A stretch of 5,438 bases of DNA from UMGS1484 sp045661365 (GTDB taxonomy: Bacteria; Bacillota; Clostridia; Oscillospirales; Acutalibacteraceae), in the NCBI GenBank assembly GCA_045661365.1, contig JAZRFL010000109.1:1-5438 (forward strand). Direction: 5' to 3'. Position 1 is the stretch's first letter. The number at the start of each line of letters is the position of its first letter. Shown here in pieces: positions 4,355-5,438 of the stretch. The position numbers were made by a program, and so were the translations under genes. Below the pieces are notes generated by a model, which did not search any database, was not told where the DNA came from, and saw only the letters and a program-made list of their open reading frames with translations.

Positions 4355-5128
4355 TTAAACCGAAAAAGCAGAAATATCGGTCGCCAAGCCTGTTTTGTCA
4401 TCTACCGTAACCACCACGCCGTCTAATTGACAAGGCCCGTCGGCGGTGGTAAAACGAACCGGAAGCTTGTCTTTTAACAGTGCTATGGATTGCTCGGGAC
4501 GAACCCCCAACACCGAATAGGCAGGACCACACATTCCCAAATCGGAAATATAGGCAGTTCCTTGGGGTAAAACGGTAGCATCGGCAGTTTGCACGTGGGT
4601 ATGCGTTCCCAGCACCGCTGTTACCTTACCGTCCAAATAATATGCCAACGCCTTCTTTTCCGCAGTCGCTTCGGCGTGCATGTCTACCACGATCACCTTA
4701 CACCCTTGCTCTTTGGCCCGCTCAACCAAACGGTCTGCCGTTTCAAAGGGACAACCGGTGGCGCTCATATACACCTGCCCGACCAAACTGATAACGGCTG
4801 CCCGAAAGCGACCTTTGTCCACCACACAAAACCCACTGCCGGGTGCCGAGTCGGGGTAATTGGCAGGGCGCAACAAAAACTCGTCGGTTTCATAACGGTC
4901 ATAAATCTCCCGTCGACGAAAGGAATGATTTCCACCTGTAATTACGTCGGCACCGCTTTGAAAAATGTGGTCGGCAGACACGGGATGGATTCCGTTGCCG
5001 TCGGCAGAATTTTCACCGTTGACCACCACAAAATCGGGTGTATACTGACGTTTTAACAAAGGCAATTGTTCTCGCAATTTTTCGCAACCTGCCGAACCGA
5101 CCACGTCGCCAATCATTAAAAATTTCAT
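4355..5128 (-). CDS. ymdB: YmdB-family metallophosphoesterase (TIGR00282)
   Basis: A protein of 257 residues, close to the family length of about 260. The dinuclear-metal ligands are all visible: Asp8 in GDVVG, Glu39 and Asn40 in NGEN, Asn67 and catalytic His68 in GGNHSF, His151 in DMHAEATAEK, and His176 and His178 in GTHTHVQTAD. LRPANYPD and PVRFTTADG are further family blocks. Known for B. subtilis YmdB: a cytosolic 2',3'-cyclic-nucleotide phosphodiesterase that influences biofilm and motility gene expression. Start ATG 5128 is fixed by TAGGAGA 8 nt upstream and a consensus promoter just before it. A longer frame to 5200 would begin upstream of that promoter. Unlike Bacillus, RNase Y is not adjacent here. 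The gene is divergent from alanine racemase and followed by a small Cys-containing gene. Confidence 0.94.
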   Translation of the reverse strand: MKFLMIGDVVGSAGCEKLREQLPLLKRQYTPDFVVVNGENSADGNGIHPVSADHIFQSGADVITGGNHSFRRREIYDRYETDEFLLRPANYPDSAPGSGFCVVDKGRFRAAVISLVGQVYMSATGCPFETADRLVERAKEQGCKVIVVDMHAEATAEKKALAYYLDGKVTAVLGTHTHVQTADATVLPQGTAYISDLGMCGPAYSVLGVRPEQSIALLKDKLPVRFTTADGPCQLDGVVVTVDDKTGLATDISAFSV

Positions 5129-5152
5129 ATGACATTCTCCTAATCTGATGTC

Positions 5153-5182
5153 ATTATATCCCTCATATGGCGGTTCTGTCAA
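5153..5182 (-). promoter_or_regulatory. Promoter of the ymdB-like gene
   Basis: A consensus -35 TTGACA (5182-5177) and consensus -10 TATAAT (5158-5153) are spaced by 18 bp on the minus strand. The predicted start near 5146 gives a short leader of about 18 nt before ATG 5128. This excludes the longer reading frame starting at 5200. Confidence 0.85.
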
Positions 5183-5242
5183 CCAAAATGTGAGTTTCAC
5201 CCCAAAATCTGCTATAAGATGGGCTTTTTGTGACGAATTTTG

Positions 5243-5271
5243 TTGACTTTACACCGGTAATATTTTATACT
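5243..5271 (+). promoter_or_regulatory. Promoter of alanine racemase
   Basis: TTGACT (5243-5248) and TATACT (5266-5271) are spaced by 17 bp. Predicted transcription start is about 5278, giving a 38-nt leader before the TTG start at 5316. It diverges from the ymdB promoter, with about 60 bp between the two -35 boxes. A TATAC-N8-GTATA inverted repeat covers the -10 box. Confidence 0.8.
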
Positions 5272-5283
5272 AAAATATGTATA

Positions 5284-5295
5284 AGTATATATACT
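5284..5295. repeat. Perfect 12 bp palindrome after the alr start site, possible operator
   Basis: AGTATATATACT is a perfect palindrome at about +7 to +18 of the predicted alr transcript. Together with TATAC (5266-5270) and GTATA (5279-5283) it forms a cluster of GTATA/TATAC half-sites around the start. A repressor site is possible, but AT-rich DNA gives such palindromes by chance. Confidence 0.35.
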
Positions 5296-5302
5296 CATCT
5301 TT

Positions 5303-5307
5303 AGAGG
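5303..5307 (+). promoter_or_regulatory. Ribosome binding site fixing the TTG start of alanine racemase
   Basis: AGAGG ends 8 nt before TTG 5316. The only other candidate start, in-frame GTG at 5307, overlaps this site and cannot use it. No ATG is available in frame before the conserved region. Confidence 0.75.
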
Positions 5308-5315
5308 TGTTTGGA

Positions 5316-5438
5316 TTGAATACAAGTTTTTTCAAGCGTATTTGGGCAGAAATCGACTTAGATGCCATAGCACATAACGTAACCGCTTTGCGCCGCTTAT
5401 TACCGAACGGTGTCAAAATGATGGCGGTTGTCAAAGCA
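5316..5438 (+). CDS. alr: Alanine racemase, N-terminal part (cut by window edge)
   Basis: The first 41 residues are present and the frame is open to the window end. The family normally has about 370-390 residues. RIWAEIDLDAIAHN is the classic Alr N-terminal motif. The window stops inside the PLP-lysine motif (VVKA, normally followed by DAYGHG), with Lys40 as the Schiff-base residue. The enzyme interconverts L- and D-alanine in the cytosol to supply D-Ala for peptidoglycan. The start is TTG, supported by AGAGG 8 nt upstream. It is the only plus-strand gene here and has its own promoter. What follows it is outside the window. A biosynthetic versus a specialised racemase cannot be told apart from this fragment. 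Confidence 0.93.
   Translation, partial: MNTSFFKRIWAEIDLDAIAHNVTALRRLLPNGVKMMAVVKA

Noticed and set aside
4355..5200. Longer version of the ymdB-like protein starting at 5200
   Set aside because: The extra 24 residues would start upstream of the consensus promoter at 5153-5182 and lack a ribosome binding site. The conserved N-terminus (MKFLMIGDVVG) begins at 5128.
5201..5229. Plus-strand hairpin CCC-AAA-ATCT/AGAT-GGG followed by CTTTTT as a terminator
   Set aside because: The stem is short with a 3-nt bulge, and no plus-strand gene ends before it. Probably chance.

Overview
The window looks like the chromosome of a Gram-positive Clostridia-type bacterium, probably near the Oscillospiraceae/Ruminococcaceae. 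This is inferred from moderate G+C, strong AGGAGG-type ribosome binding sites, sigma-A-type promoters with 17-18 bp spacers, TTG start codons, and the gene set (a nifS-thiI pair, a YmdB-family phosphoesterase, alanine racemase, and clostridial-style SHOCT and zinc-ribbon proteins). No taxonomic marker gene is present, so the placement is tentative.

All genes lie on the minus strand except the alanine racemase at the right edge. Reading the minus strand from right to left, there are five transcription units, each with a recognisable promoter. (1) A ymdB-like phosphoesterase (4355-5128) is followed by a 68-residue Cys-containing protein (4087-4293). Its ribosome binding site lies in the 3' arm of a terminator-like hairpin. 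(2) A zinc-ribbon protein (3349-4002) carries a DUF2007-like domain split by a very acidic insert. (3) tRNA-Lys(UUU) (3167-3242) has a near-perfect promoter and a UUCG-capped terminator. (4) A leader RNA of about 230 nt precedes two membrane proteins with SHOCT-like C-termini (2458-2865 and 1591-2445), and the unit closes with a terminator at 1546-1576. (5) A cysteine desulfurase with a TTG start (326-1462) is followed by thiI (1-313, cut by the window edge), the pair that supplies sulfur for 4-thiouridine in tRNA. On the plus strand, divergent from ymdB, alanine racemase starts at a TTG (5316) and runs off the window.

The most unusual part is the 2866-3098 leader. Its predicted 5' end falls at the first base of a long rod-like helix. 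Downstream there is a well-formed intrinsic terminator just before the SHOCT operon's ribosome binding site. A 13-15 bp antiterminator can pair with the terminator's 3' arm, and a separate 15 bp pairing from the rod's apical loop can capture the antiterminator. This is the architecture of a riboswitch-like attenuator, but I do not recognise it as a known class. It controls, or is at least co-transcribed with, two membrane proteins of unknown function. The pairings were worked out by eye and no folding energies were computed.
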